DNA of 64,000 nucleotides from a bacterium (GCA_024275575.1 JAJRYV010000134.1:124001-188000), one strand, 5' to 3'; shown: positions 49,570 to 59,255, numbered from the stretch's first letter. Notes: generated from the sequence alone by a model not told the origin. Program-made: numbers and translations.

Positions 49570-50778
49570 ATGACAAAACAGCATCTTTTTAGAATAATAA
49601 ACTTAAGCGTGTTGGCCGGCCTGCTTTTTACTGCTCAAATAGAGGCAAATTCTCTTTACTCCAAGTTTGGCATCGGCATATTGCGTCCCTATGCCGGCGC
49701 ATCCTATTTTGGACAGGGCAATATCGGGGTTGCATCGTATAGCCCCATCGCTTTGCAATACTTAAACCCGGCATCTCTCGCATTTTTAAAAAGAACCCGT
49801 TTTGAAGGCAGTTTCCTTTATGAAAAAGCGGATGTCAAAGCCGGGGGAGCCACCGGGAAATTTACCGATTCCGGGTTTAACACTTTGCATATTGGCATTC
49901 CAATGACCCGGGGGTATGCGATATCTTTCGGTTTGATGCCGTACAGCGTTGTCGCCAACATCTATGAAGAAGTGGTCGAAGGATCGTATCGCAATGAGCT
50001 CATCGGAACCGGCGGACTGGAACGTGGTTTTTTACGCTTCTCCGGCCGCATCGGCAGCCGTTTCGCTTATGGCGCCGGCCTCGATGTTTATTTCGGCCGC
50101 CTTGAAAAAACGTGGCGGGTATTTTTTGAAAATGCTTCCTATCTGCGGACAGAAGACATCACCTCGACAACTGCTGTCGGGATGGGCGTACATCTCGGCT
50201 TTTTGGCGCGTATCTCAAAAATTCTGGATTTTGGCGCTGTGATTGTCGGGCCGACAACATTGAGCACGAAAACACAGGTTGATTATACTTTTAAAAATGA
50301 AGCATCGATCACTGAAGGCGAAATAAGACTACCGCTGATACAGACTTATGGTCTTAATTTTCACCCGAATAATAAACTCATCCTGCTCGCGGATTTTGAA
50401 GCAGGCAACTGGGGCAGCCTGAAAGCGAGCAATCTTCTCGGCGCAGAAACGACGAATACAAAACGCTTTGGAGTTGGACTTGAATATGCCCCTTCGCGAA
50501 AATTATACGCCAGTCTATGGAAGAAGATGAGTTACCGCATTGGTTTCAATGTGGGTAATTTGCCCTATCTCAACAATGGAAAAGAGATCAATGAGCGCTT
50601 TTTTACCGCAGGCCTGACTTTGCCCTATAATGCTTTCAACAGCCAGTTGGAAATGGGTATCGAATATGGCAAACGCGGTAACGAAAGCGAGCTCGGTAGT
50701 GAGGAAACCATTTTTCGCTTTGTATTCGGCATCGCCAGTGGTGAAAAATGGTTTAACAGACCGCGTGGCCGTAAATAA
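49570..50778 (+). CDS. Predicted outer-membrane beta-barrel protein (PorV/FadL-like)
   Basis: A signal peptide (about residues 1-27, cleavage near AQIEA) is followed by SLYSKFGIG and repeated amphipathic strands rich in Gly, Tyr and Phe, ending in a strand with FRFVFGIAS. The region around ALQYLNPASLAFLKRTRFE resembles the NPA motif near the N-terminus of PorV/OmpP1/FadL-type barrels. At 402 residues it probably forms about 14 strands; that number is my estimate. I use the ATG at 49570 because AGGATGGA lies just upstream; the ATG at 49561 has no room for a ribosome-binding site. It follows the lipoprotein gene closely, suggesting a surface complex. Confidence 0.75.
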   Translation: MTKQHLFRIINLSVLAGLLFTAQIEANSLYSKFGIGILRPYAGASYFGQGNIGVASYSPIALQYLNPASLAFLKRTRFEGSFLYEKADVKAGGATGKFTDSGFNTLHIGIPMTRGYAISFGLMPYSVVANIYEEVVEGSYRNELIGTGGLERGFLRFSGRIGSRFAYGAGLDVYFGRLEKTWRVFFENASYLRTEDITSTTAVGMGVHLGFLARISKILDFGAVIVGPTTLSTKTQVDYTFKNEASITEGEIRLPLIQTYGLNFHPNNKLILLADFEAGNWGSLKASNLLGAETTNTKRFGVGLEYAPSRKLYASLWKKMSYRIGFNVGNLPYLNNGKEINERFFTAGLTLPYNAFNSQLEMGIEYGKRGNESELGSEETIFRFVFGIASGEKWFNRPRGRK

Positions 50779-50873
50779 GTTTTAAAAGGCTGTAAAGCTT
50801 TGCCGGCGTCGGCAAAAATGAGCACCATTAAGCTGCAACCTGCCGGCTTTCAATCTGTTCAACATTGTTTTAC

Positions 50874-50902
50874 TTGATTTTGCAGTTCAATTTGGCTATA
50901 AT
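50874..50902 (+). promoter_or_regulatory. Sigma70-type promoter for the TPR lipoprotein gene
   Basis: TTGATT (50874-50879) and a perfect TATAAT (50897-50902) with a 17-base spacer, 76 bases before the start codon and after the barrel gene. Confidence 0.75.
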
Positions 50903-50978
50903 TCCTCTTTGATTGCGCCCAACTGAACTGAAAAAAATCTAAATAATAGTTTAATGACCGAGGGAGGACGTTAGAAAA

Positions 50979-51848
50979 ATGCGTTCAAAAAATGAGAGTA
51001 TTCGAAAAGTTCTGTTAAGTTTGTCATGCCTCGCTTTTGTGTGGTTAGCCCTTTGGGGATGTGCTTCCGGGCCAAAAGTTACTCAGGCAGAATTGGATGC
51101 GCAAGCCCGCGAAGCGGCTCGCCAGGACTCCATAAAGCTGGATTTTGAATTGAAGAAAAACTGGAGTCTCGGTTATGAAAACTACAAAAATAAAGAGTAC
51201 ACTCGCGTTGTGCCCTATTTTTGGAAAGTTGTCGAACTAGATAAATACAAGGCATTTCTTCCCGTGTATAATGTTCTCGGCCGGACTTATTTTGAACTCG
51301 GCAAACCAGATTCGGCTCAGATTGTTTATGAATATGGACTAAAGGAAAACCCTGATAATGTTTTTCTTAATCGCAGCCTCGGACATATTTATTCCAGTCG
51401 CCACATGGATGAGCAGGCAATCGCGGCCTATGAAAAAGTTATCAAACTGGAACCGGGAAAAGAAAATGACCTGGTGGCCCTGGGAACCCTTTATCGTAAA
51501 ACGGATAATCTCGACAAAGCCATCGAAGTTTATAAACAATTGAGCAAATTGGCGCCCGACAATCTCGAGTATCGTGAAACATTGAATGGTCTTTACAGCC
51601 AGACCGGCGATGAAGGTGCCGTTGTTGAAGGCCTGCTGGAAATCATCACCAAAGACCCCAACAATACACAAGCGTTGTGGGATTTGACGAATTATTACCG
51701 CAACCAGCGGGACTGGCCGAGCGCTATTAAATATTTGAATAAAATTCTGGTAATTTCTCCCGGAGATGTGGGCGCGCGCAAAGAACTTGCCGAACTGTAC
51801 AAAACAAATGAGCAGTATCGGTGGGATGGCTTTTTAGAATTATCGTAA
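50979..51848 (+). CDS. TPR-repeat lipoprotein, N-terminal part (frame broken by insertion)
   Basis: The hydrophobic leader ends in LALWGCASG, a lipobox with Cys28. After a short coiled segment, tandem tetratricopeptide repeats run from about residue 58 (NWSLGYENYKNKEYTRVVPYFWKVVELD, AFLPVYNVLGRTYFELGKPDSAQIVYEYGL and several more). TPR repeats are protein-protein scaffolds; similar lipoproteins support envelope assembly machines. The frame ends early in a foreign tail (RWDGFLELS) because a 25-nt inverted copy has been inserted. Without the insertion the gene reads on to 52278 as one 424-residue protein. AGGGAGGAC precedes the ATG. Confidence 0.8.
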   Translation: MRSKNESIRKVLLSLSCLAFVWLALWGCASGPKVTQAELDAQAREAARQDSIKLDFELKKNWSLGYENYKNKEYTRVVPYFWKVVELDKYKAFLPVYNVLGRTYFELGKPDSAQIVYEYGLKENPDNVFLNRSLGHIYSSRHMDEQAIAAYEKVIKLEPGKENDLVALGTLYRKTDNLDKAIEVYKQLSKLAPDNLEYRETLNGLYSQTGDEGAVVEGLLEIITKDPNNTQALWDLTNYYRNQRDWPSAIKYLNKILVISPGDVGARKELAELYKTNEQYRWDGFLELS

Positions 51849-51894
51849 AGCTATCGCTGAATATACAATAATTCTAAAAAGCCATCCCACCGAT
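51817..51894. repeat. Perfect 27-bp inverted repeat breaking the TPR gene
   Basis: The left arm is 51817-51843 and the right arm 51868-51894; they are exact reverse complements around a 24-base spacer. The right arm is the native coding sequence (TIILKSHPTD in a TPR unit). The left arm lies in a 25-base insertion (51821-51845) flanked by a TATCG duplication (51816-51820 and 51841-51845). Removing 25 bases rejoins QYRKAIAEY in frame. Confidence 0.9.
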
Positions 51895-52278
51895 GCTGAA
51901 ATTTTGACTGCGCAAGCCGCCTCCTATAAAGAATTGGGCAATTTAAAGAAAGCTCGCAGCATCGCACGCAGAGCCCTACGTGCAGAACGTGGATTCGGGC
52001 AGGCGAACATCGTTATCGCACAGTGCTATGAAGCGACTGTCGATGAATGCCAGCAGGCCGCCGGCCGCGCCGGCGCCAATTTTTATGATAAACTGGCCTA
52101 TAAAATGGCGGCAGACGAATACACCAGAGCCATGCGTGACAACAGGGTGGCCGACCGTGCCAGGGCGCTGAGAGAGGCGCTGGCCCCGGTTCTGCCCTCA
52201 AAAGGTGATCTGTTTTTACATAAAAATAAAAAGCTGACCGATAAAGCCGCCGTATGTTACCAATGGATGGTCAAATAA
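51846..52278 (+). pseudogene. TPR-repeat lipoprotein, C-terminal part
   Basis: Continuation of the interrupted TPR gene in the next frame: after the duplicated TATCG the codons read KAIAEYTIILKSHPTDAEILTAQAASYKELGNLKKARSIARRALRAE, a further TPR unit. Then come AQCYEATVDECQQAAGRAGANFYDKLAYKMAADEYTRAM and the stop at 52276-52278. It has no start signal of its own near the junction and would be lost if the insertion is real. If the insertion is an assembly artefact, the gene is intact. Confidence 0.75.
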
Positions 52279-52438
52279 CCCGGTCTTTTCGGTGATCATA
52301 CGTTTCACTTTGTGAACCCGGCACAGGGTTTCGCAAACCCCGGCAAAATTGAGTCACCCATAAAAATTTGTTATAAATGTGCATGACCCGGTTTTGTCAG
52401 CATCCTGTATCAATGCAGGAAAAGAACGAAATTCAATG

Positions 52439-52467
52439 TGCCCGGCACAGTTCCGGGCATTTTTTTT
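52439..52467 (+). terminator. Intrinsic terminator before glyA
   Basis: TGCCCGG (52439-52445) and CCGGGCA (52453-52459) with a 7-base loop, followed by TTTTTTTT. It ends the TPR transcript 160 bases after its stop codon. Confidence 0.85.
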
Positions 52468-52515
52468 GAAAACTGCATTCTCCGTTTGTGAGTGTTCAAT
52501 TAAAGGAATGAAAAG

Positions 52516-53802
52516 GTGGAATTTTTAAAGAAATTTGACCCCGAAATTGCACAGTCAATTGAAAGGGAGATCAACCGGCAAAATAATACGCTCGAACTCA
52601 TCGCTTCGGAAAATTTTGTTAGCCGACCGGTGCTGCAAGCGATGGGGCAACCCATGACCAATAAATATGCCGAAGGTTATCCCGGCAAACGATACTACGG
52701 TGGTTGTGAATATGTGGATACCGCAGAAGAGCTGGCACGCAACCGTGTCAAAAAAATATTTGGCGCCGACCACGCCAACGTACAGCCCCATTCGGGCTCA
52801 CAGGCCAACATCGCCGCCTATTTTTCGTTGCTGCAACCCGGTGATACCGTTCTCGGGATGGACCTCGCACATGGCGGCCATCTGACCCACGGCAGCCCGG
52901 TTAATTTTTCCGGCCGCATTTTCCGCATCATTTCCTATGGCGTTGACCGGGAAACCGGCCGCATCGATATGCAGCAATTACGGGAAATTGCCCGCCGTGA
53001 GAAACCGAAAATGATCATCGCCGGCGCCAGCGCTTATTCCCGCGAGATCGACTATAAAATTTTTCGCACAATCGCCGATGAAATTGGCGCCAAATTGGTC
53101 GCCGATATGGCACATCCGGCAGGACTCATCGCTGCAGGTATTTTACAAAGCCCGCTACCCCATTGTCATATCGTGACCTCCACGACGCATAAAACTTTAC
53201 GCGGGCCGCGTGGCGGTCTCATTCTCATCGGCAAAGATGGTGAGAATGACATCGGCGTCACTACACCGAAGGGGCGCAAGAAAAAATGGTCGGAAATCAT
53301 CGATTCCAATATTTTTCCAGGATTTCAGGGCGGCCCGCTAATGCATGTCATCGCCTCAAAAGCAGTGGCATTCAAGGAAGTTTTGCAGCCCGAGTTCAAA
53401 ACTTATGCAAAACAGGTGGTGCAGAATGCTAAAATACTGGCACAAGAGCTGGTAGACCTGGGTTATGATATCGTTTCCGGCGGTACTGATAACCATCTGA
53501 TGCTGCTCGATTTAAGGTCGCATAAACAAACCGGGAAAAGCGTCGAAGAAACGCTGGAAAACGCCGGTATCACAACCAATAAAAACATGGTGCCTTTCGA
53601 CCCGGAAAGCCCGTTCGTTACCAGTGGAATTCGTATCGGTACGGCGGCATTGACCACGCGTGGAATGAACGAGGATGCGATGAAAGAAATCGCTTTTCTC
53701 ATCGATACGGTCATCAATAATATGGATAGCAAGAAAACATGTGAAAAAGTGCGCGAACAGGTTCGGGATCTGTGTGAAAGGTTCCCGTTATACACTTTTT
53801 AA
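52516..53802 (+). CDS. glyA: Serine hydroxymethyltransferase
   Basis: PLP enzyme converting serine and tetrahydrofolate to glycine and methylene-THF, the main one-carbon source. [39 protein letters not shown], and the PLP lysine in [14 protein letters not shown] (about residue 227) are canonical; 428 residues. The start is GTG after AAAGG. nrdR follows after 15 bases, a common pairing. Confidence 0.97.
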   Translation: MEFLKKFDPEIAQSIEREINRQNNTLELIASENFVSRPVLQAMGQPMTNKYAEGYPGKRYYGGCEYVDTAEELARNRVKKIFGADHANVQPHSGSQANIAAYFSLLQPGDTVLGMDLAHGGHLTHGSPVNFSGRIFRIISYGVDRETGRIDMQQLREIARREKPKMIIAGASAYSREIDYKIFRTIADEIGAKLVADMAHPAGLIAAGILQSPLPHCHIVTSTTHKTLRGPRGGLILIGKDGENDIGVTTPKGRKKKWSEIIDSNIFPGFQGGPLMHVIASKAVAFKEVLQPEFKTYAKQVVQNAKILAQELVDLGYDIVSGGTDNHLMLLDLRSHKQTGKSVEETLENAGITTNKNMVPFDPESPFVTSGIRIGTAALTTRGMNEDAMKEIAFLIDTVINNMDSKKTCEKVREQVRDLCERFPLYTF

Positions 53803-53817
53803 TTCGGGTGGGAAAAT

Positions 53818-54267
53818 ATGAACTGTCCTTTTTGTGAATATAAAAACAGCAAAGTCCTCGATTCCCGGTCGAGCAGTGAAGGCCGGGTGATTCGCCGCCG
53901 GCGTGAATGTTTATCCTGCAAGCGACGGTTCACAACCAAAGAATTTGTCGAAGAAGTACCGCTGGTGGTCATCAAAGATGATAACCGGCGGGAGGTTTTT
54001 GACCGTGAGAAAATACGCTTCGGTTTACTGTTGGCATGTAAAAAACGTTCAGTTTCAGCAGAACGAATCGAAAGCCTTGTTGATAAAATCGAATTGCAAA
54101 TTCGTGATGCACATCAATATGAGGTGATGACGACTGACATCGGCAAAATGGTCATGGATGAATTGCGCGAAATTGATGAAATCGCCTATGTGAGATTTGC
54201 CTCGGTGTATCGCAAGTTTCAGGATAAAGAAGAATTTATCAACGAGTTGCGCGGCCTTGAAAACTGA
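53818..54267 (+). CDS. nrdR: Transcriptional repressor NrdR
   Basis: Represses ribonucleotide reductase genes in response to (d)ATP. The N-terminal zinc ribbon has Cys3, Cys6 (NCPFC) and CLSC, and an ATP-cone domain follows (VVIKDDNRREVFDREKI through VASVYRKFQDKEEF region); 149 residues. Its target NrdR boxes are not evident in this window. Confidence 0.95.
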   Translation: MNCPFCEYKNSKVLDSRSSSEGRVIRRRRECLSCKRRFTTKEFVEEVPLVVIKDDNRREVFDREKIRFGLLLACKKRSVSAERIESLVDKIELQIRDAHQYEVMTTDIGKMVMDELREIDEIAYVRFASVYRKFQDKEEFINELRGLEN

Positions 54268-54479
54268 GTTTGAACAGCATTGGTACATGCTGGTTGATAT
54301 TTCTTTGTGTCCATCCGATTTTTATAATTGCCACGCCGGCCAGGTTTCTGGTGTTTTTCCCTGAACATATAAAATCCAATATTTGAAAAGTGAAAAATAG
54401 CTGCCAGTCTGCTCATGCTCAAATTATTCTTGTGAAATCGCACTTGCAAATGGGTTATCGAAATTTGTGGATAAAATAA

Positions 54480-55304
54480 ATGGAAGAGAAGCACGATAAA
54501 AACTCGGAAGAGAAACACAATAGTAGTGAAATGCCATTTCTGCAACATCTTGAAGAATTGCGTTGGCGGCTGATTCGCAGTGTGGTCGCAGTGCTTGTGG
54601 GCGCAATCGTCGCCTTCTTTTTCGCTGAGGAAATTTTGTATTTTCTGCAGGTGCCCTTCGATGCAGCAGTGCGCATGTATGGCGAACAAAGCGGCAACGA
54701 TACGATGAAAAGGGCGACGTTGATTTATCTCGCGCCAACTGAAGGTTTCATGATTCAGATCAAAGTCTCGATTTTTGCCGGGATAATTTTCACACTGCCT
54801 TATATTTTTTATCAAATCTGGCAATTTGTTGCACCTGGGCTGCTGGCAAAAGAGAAACAACTCGTGCCGAAAATCATCGGTGCATCGACGCTGTTTTTCC
54901 TGCTCGGCGCCTATTTTTGCTGGGCGGTCGTGCTGCGCTATGGCCTCGCATTTTTGCTCGGTTTCCAGAGTGAAAGCCTGCAGGCCACGATTACGATCAA
55001 CGAATATATGAGTTTTGTCGTTTTATTGATACTGACATTCGGGTTGGTTTTCGAGCTGCCTATACTGGCCTTTTTTCTCACAAAAATGGGCATAATTACC
55101 TCACAGACCATGCGTGATAAACGCAGTTACAGTGTTGTTGGAATATTTATCGTGGCGGCACTTGTTACGCCACCTGATATTTTTACCCAAATGGCCCTGG
55201 CAATTCCTTTACTCATTCTCTACGAATTGAGCATTTTTGTCAGTAAAGCTGTGGAAAAAAAGCAAGCGAATAAAGACGTCGATTCGACAGCGGTCACTCG
55301 CTAA
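54480..55304 (+). CDS. tatC: Twin-arginine translocase subunit TatC
   Basis: Receptor for twin-arginine signal peptides in the inner membrane. MPFLQHLEELRWRLIRS is the family N-terminal motif, preceded here by a charged 18-residue extension; six spans follow, with FEFPI-like FELPILAFFLTKMGI and VTPPD. 274 residues. No tatA is adjacent. The 212-base spacer after nrdR shows nothing clear. Confidence 0.95.
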   Translation: MEEKHDKNSEEKHNSSEMPFLQHLEELRWRLIRSVVAVLVGAIVAFFFAEEILYFLQVPFDAAVRMYGEQSGNDTMKRATLIYLAPTEGFMIQIKVSIFAGIIFTLPYIFYQIWQFVAPGLLAKEKQLVPKIIGASTLFFLLGAYFCWAVVLRYGLAFLLGFQSESLQATITINEYMSFVVLLILTFGLVFELPILAFFLTKMGIITSQTMRDKRSYSVVGIFIVAALVTPPDIFTQMALAIPLLILYELSIFVSKAVEKKQANKDVDSTAVTR

Positions 55305-55332
55305 CCGTCTTGAACATACTTGAGTATACCTG

Positions 55333-56193
55333 ATGATAAATTTTAAACCTGTGGCCGACAGCAACGAACGCGCTGATCTGCATATCCATACATCGGCCAG
55401 CGATGGTGATCTGAGCCCGGAGAAAATTGTTGAAAAATGCCTCCGGTTAAAACTCGGGGCCATCGGCATTACCGATCATGATACTGTTTCCGGTGTCAAA
55501 GCTGCGAAAAAAGCTGCGAGAAACAGTGGCATCCGGGTCATTCCCGGAATTGAACTGGGAACACATTCTGATGGCATCGAAATTCATATCCTCGGTTATT
55601 TTATCGATGTTGAAAGCCCTGCCCTGCGGCAATATCTGGTACAAATAAACGAGCAACGCTTGCGCCGTACCGAGCTGATCGTCGAAAGCCTGGCGCGCAA
55701 CGGTATCGAAATAAATCTCGATAAAATTATTGATAAAGCCGGCAATGGAACGATCGGCAGGCCGCATATCGCCAAAGCCATGGTTGATGCCGGTGTGGTG
55801 AAATCATATCAGGCGGCATTCAATAAATGGATCGGTGATGGGGCGCCGGCATGTGAGAAAAAATCTATTCAGGCGCCAGGTGAACTCATCGATGTGATTC
55901 ACCAAAGCGGCGGGGTGGCAATTCTCGCTCATCCCGGAGCGGAATGGACGCGTGATGGTATCCGCAAGTTGAAACGGCATGGATTGGATGGTATTGAAGT
56001 CGTGCACCCGCGCCACACAAAAAAAACCGAAGCGATGTATCGCAAGCTGGCTTTTGAATGCAATCTGCTGGTCACCGGCGGCTCTGATTTTCATTCACCC
56101 CTAAGAAAAATAGACCCTCTCGGTAAGTACACCGTCGACATGACTGTGGTACAGCGACTGGCAAATTATTGTGAAAGGCGGATCAATGCCTGA
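55333..56193 (+). CDS. PHP-domain phosphoesterase (YciV/RNase AM-like)
   Basis: Metal-dependent hydrolase of the PHP superfamily. RADLHIHTSASDGDLSPE, GITDHDTVSG, PGIELGT, LAHPG and GSDFHSP supply the metal ligands in standard order; 286 residues. Closest in layout to the nucleoside 3',5'-bisphosphate phosphatase / 5'-3' exonuclease group. It overlaps the next gene by 8 bases, so the two are translationally coupled. Confidence 0.88.
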   Translation: MINFKPVADSNERADLHIHTSASDGDLSPEKIVEKCLRLKLGAIGITDHDTVSGVKAAKKAARNSGIRVIPGIELGTHSDGIEIHILGYFIDVESPALRQYLVQINEQRLRRTELIVESLARNGIEINLDKIIDKAGNGTIGRPHIAKAMVDAGVVKSYQAAFNKWIGDGAPACEKKSIQAPGELIDVIHQSGGVAILAHPGAEWTRDGIRKLKRHGLDGIEVVHPRHTKKTEAMYRKLAFECNLLVTGGSDFHSPLRKIDPLGKYTVDMTVVQRLANYCERRINA

Positions 56194-56815
56194 AATTGCG
56201 TGGAGGCGTATTCCTGTCGGGCCGCTGGCGATGAACAGCTACATTTTTTCCTGCAAAGCAACCGGTGCCGGAATGATAATCGATCCCGGTGATGATGTTG
56301 AACATTTGTGGCAAAGCGTGCAGGATATGAATTGTCAACTGTCGCACATCATTTTGACACACGGCCATTTTGATCATATTCTGCAACTGAAAAAATTCCA
56401 GGAATTGTCCGGTCTCAAAGCCAAAGCCCATGCGGGCGATCAGCATTTATTCGCCAATGTCGATGACATGGCGGCGATGTTCGGGTTGCATTCATCCGGC
56501 CCGGCTGAGGTTGAATTTACCCTGGCTGAGGGCCGGAAGATCGAGTTCGGCGAACTCTCGTTTGAAATTCTTCACACACCTGGACATTCACCGGGTTCAG
56601 TTTCGTTGATTGGTCATGGATTTGCCATTGTCGGCGATGTCCTTTTCCGCGATTCCGTCGGCCGCACCGATTTACCGGGAGGATCGTTCGAAATCCTAAC
56701 GCAAAGCATTCGCTCAAAATTGTTTACCTTGCCTGATGAGACCATCGTTTTGAGTGGACACGGGGAGCAGACAACCGTTGGATATGAAAAACGGTACAAT
56801 CCTTTTCTGCGATAA
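56186..56815 (+). CDS. Metallo-beta-lactamase-fold hydrolase (glyoxalase II-like)
   Basis: Zinc hydrolase with THGHFDHI, HTPGHSPGSV, GDVLFRDSVGRTDLPGG and a C-terminal SGHGEQTTVGYEKRYNPFL, matching the YcbL-type glyoxalase II-like proteins. It may cleave thioesters such as S-lactoyl conjugates, but the substrate is not proven. I use the ATG at 56186 (209 residues) with AAGGCGG before it; an in-frame GTG 15 bases earlier is less likely. Confidence 0.88.
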   Translation: MPEIAWRRIPVGPLAMNSYIFSCKATGAGMIIDPGDDVEHLWQSVQDMNCQLSHIILTHGHFDHILQLKKFQELSGLKAKAHAGDQHLFANVDDMAAMFGLHSSGPAEVEFTLAEGRKIEFGELSFEILHTPGHSPGSVSLIGHGFAIVGDVLFRDSVGRTDLPGGSFEILTQSIRSKLFTLPDETIVLSGHGEQTTVGYEKRYNPFLR

Positions 56816-56967
56816 GCACGATGCAGCCGTTTCTGCTGTTTTATTGATCACAAAGAAATATCTTGCATTAGTAGACAGCTTTTATTATTTTTGTCATTCA
56901 TTTTGGGAATTTTCCAACTGAAATTGATGAGCAGCTTAAAGAGATTCCCTTCTCTTGTTTTGCTGGC

Positions 56968-56990
56968 AGGGATCTATGAATCCCTTTTTT
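56968..56990 (+). terminator. Weak terminator-like hairpin before rng
   Basis: AGGGAT (56968-56973) and ATCCCT (56980-56985) with a 6-base loop are followed by a T-run. The stem is short, so this is only a candidate end for the preceding transcript. Confidence 0.4.
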
Positions 56991-57058
56991 ATTGTTCCTT
57001 GAGAATCAGGGCTATTCTTTTAAATCAAAGATAATCGAGAAGTTAAGAAGGTTATTCA

Positions 57059-58591
57059 TTGGCACGAAGAAAAAACAACAGCCCTGTTCGTGAGATATTT
57101 ATCAATTCGACGATGGCCGAGACACGCATAGCGATTCTCGAAGGGGATACCCTTGTAGAGCTTTTCGTTGAACTTCCCGACAATGAACGCATGGTCGGCG
57201 ATATCCATCTGGGCAGGGTTGTGAACGTAGTAAAAGGAATGCGTGCCGCTTTTATCGATATCGGGCAAAAACAGGATGCATTTTTGCATTTCTCTGATAT
57301 CGGTGATAATCTTGCAGAGTACAGCGCTTATATCGATCTTGATTCAGTTATAAAGGATAAGTCTCGACGCACAAAAAGGCCAATACCCGTTGAAGGACAG
57401 GAAATACTGGTTCAGATAATCAAAGAACCCATCAGCAAGAAGGGCTCTCGAATTACCACGGAACTTTCGATTCCCGGCCGGTTTTTTGTCCTTGTCCCTA
57501 ATTCAGACATGATCGGGGTTTCAAAAAAAGTCGTGAGTATTGCTGAAAAAAGACGGCTTAAACACCTGGGGCGCACCATTTGTCCCAAAGGTTTTGGTTT
57601 GATTATCCGCACCGTCGCAGCCGGCAAAGATGAAACTTTACTGCGGCAAGATTTAGCGAATTTACTAAAAACATGGCGCCAGATTGAAAATAAATTAAAG
57701 ACATTGCGCCCGCCAAGTTTGGTTTTTAAAGATGTAGGGATGGCATCCAGTGTAATTCGTGATCTGTTCACAACCGATATTAAACGGGTTGTCGTGGATT
57801 CACAAAAACAGTATAAAGAAACTGTTCGTTACATGCGGGATATCGCCCCCCAACTGGTAAATCGCGTCGAGCTTTACAAAGAGCAAAGGCCGCTCTTTGA
57901 TGCCTATAATATTGAATCAGAGATTGAAAAGAGCCTTTCACGCAAGGTTTGGACCCGAAGTGGTGGCTACATCCTTTTTGACCACACCGAAGCACTTGTT
58001 GCAATCGATGTCAACAGCGGCAAATTTATCGGCCGGGGAACGCATGATGAAAATTCACTGCGTATCAATCTCGAAGCCGGCCGCGAGATTGCACGGCAAT
58101 TAAGACTGCGGGATATCGGCGGCATAATCGTCATCGATTTTATCGACATGATCGATCCTGCGAACAGAAAAAAGCTGTACGATGAGTTCTGCAAAGAACT
58201 CCGTAGCGACCGGGCGCAATCCAGCGTTAGTACAATCAGCGAATTTGGTTTGATTGAAATGACGCGCGAACGAATTCGTCCGAGTCTGATGCACACCTAT
58301 TCCGATCCCTGTCCCATTTGTAATGGCACCGGTCGGATAAATTCGAAAAGCACGATTTTAACACAGATTGAGCGTAGCCTCAGCAGAATTAAAGCGGAAG
58401 GCAAAGAGCGCAATATCCGCCTGAAAGTCAATCCGGAGGTTGCAACTTTCCTCGATGCCGGGCTTCGCAGTCACATTCGTCGTTTGATGTGGCGCCACTG
58501 GGTTAAAATTGAGGTGGAGGCAGATGACAACTGTGCTCTTGATGAATTTAATATTTTCTCGAAAAAAACCGGGAAAGCAATAAATATTTAA
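57059..58591 (+). CDS. rng: Ribonuclease G/E family endoribonuclease
   Basis: Endoribonuclease that matures 16S rRNA 5' ends and degrades mRNA. The N-terminal S1-like domain (about residues 38-125) precedes the DNase I-like catalytic domain with the metal aspartates in VAIDVNSG (about 317) and IVIDFIDM (about 361). The Zn-link CPICNGTG lies at about 418. At 510 residues it lacks the long RNase E degradosome tail, hence the RNase G call. The start is TTG preceded by AAGG. rplU and rpmA follow. Confidence 0.93.
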   Translation: MARRKNNSPVREIFINSTMAETRIAILEGDTLVELFVELPDNERMVGDIHLGRVVNVVKGMRAAFIDIGQKQDAFLHFSDIGDNLAEYSAYIDLDSVIKDKSRRTKRPIPVEGQEILVQIIKEPISKKGSRITTELSIPGRFFVLVPNSDMIGVSKKVVSIAEKRRLKHLGRTICPKGFGLIIRTVAAGKDETLLRQDLANLLKTWRQIENKLKTLRPPSLVFKDVGMASSVIRDLFTTDIKRVVVDSQKQYKETVRYMRDIAPQLVNRVELYKEQRPLFDAYNIESEIEKSLSRKVWTRSGGYILFDHTEALVAIDVNSGKFIGRGTHDENSLRINLEAGREIARQLRLRDIGGIIVIDFIDMIDPANRKKLYDEFCKELRSDRAQSSVSTISEFGLIEMTRERIRPSLMHTYSDPCPICNGTGRINSKSTILTQIERSLSRIKAEGKERNIRLKVNPEVATFLDAGLRSHIRRLMWRHWVKIEVEADDNCALDEFNIFSKKTGKAINI

Positions 58592-58633
58592 ACCGCCTTG
58601 AATAATTTATTTTGAGGTAAAAGGAGATTTTCG

Positions 58634-58948
58634 ATGTACGCTGTTGTTGAAGTCGGCGGAAAGCAATTTACAGTTACCAAAGATGCAAAAATACTCACTG
58701 AAAAAGTGGTTGGAAAAACTGGTGATACCATCGAACTCGATCGCGTTTTGATGTGTGTTGATGGCGATGATGTCAAGATCGGAACCCCTCTTGTCGATGG
58801 CGCTGTTGTTAAAGCGACAATCGAAGATGAATTGCGGACCAGGAAAATCCTGGTTTTTAAAAAGAAACGGCGCAAGGGATACCGGGTAAAGAATGGTCAT
58901 CGTCAGCAGCAGATGGCCCTGCGCATCAATGATATTTCTGTTGGATAA
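58634..58948 (+). CDS. rplU: 50S ribosomal protein L21
   Basis: MYAVVEVGGKQFTV and the C-terminal RTRKILVFKKKRRKGYRVKNGHRQQ are canonical; 104 residues. It lies 42 bases after rng, with GGTAAAAGGAG before the ATG. Confidence 0.96.
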   Translation: MYAVVEVGGKQFTVTKDAKILTEKVVGKTGDTIELDRVLMCVDGDDVKIGTPLVDGAVVKATIEDELRTRKILVFKKKRRKGYRVKNGHRQQQMALRINDISVG

Positions 58949-58992
58949 AAATTAAAAATTAAAAATTTAAAATTGACACGAAGGAGCGTCTC

Positions 58993-59247
58993 ATGGCTCA
59001 TAAAAAAGGTGTGGGTAGTTCGAAAAACGGTCGTGATTCGAATCCCCAATATCTCGGCGTCAAGCGGTTCGACGGTCAGACCGTTACCGCCGGTAGCATA
59101 CTCGTCCGTCAGCGCGGCACCCGGATTCATCCCGGTGAAAATGTGAAAAAAGGACGTGACGATACATTGTTCGCCACCATCGACGGCGCGGTCAAGTTTG
59201 AACGCAAAGGCCGCTCACGAAAAGTGGTTAATGTTTTCGAAAAGTAA
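58993..59247 (+). CDS. rpmA: 50S ribosomal protein L27
   Basis: Its N-terminal tail reaches the peptidyl-transferase centre. [28 protein letters not shown] begins directly after Met, so the N-terminal cleavage extension seen in Firmicutes is absent; 84 residues. Followed by a terminator. Confidence 0.96.
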   Translation: MAHKKGVGSSKNGRDSNPQYLGVKRFDGQTVTAGSILVRQRGTRIHPGENVKKGRDDTLFATIDGAVKFERKGRSRKVVNVFEK

Positions 59248-59255
59248 ATATAGAA

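Noticed and set aside
51817..51894. Hairpin read as an intrinsic terminator within the TPR gene
   Set aside because: There is no T-run after the stem, and the right arm is plainly native coding sequence of a TPR unit.
50979..52278. Programmed frameshift in the TPR gene
   Set aside because: The shift is fully explained by a 25-base inverted insertion; there is no slippery sequence, and the residues encoded by the insertion are not TPR-like.
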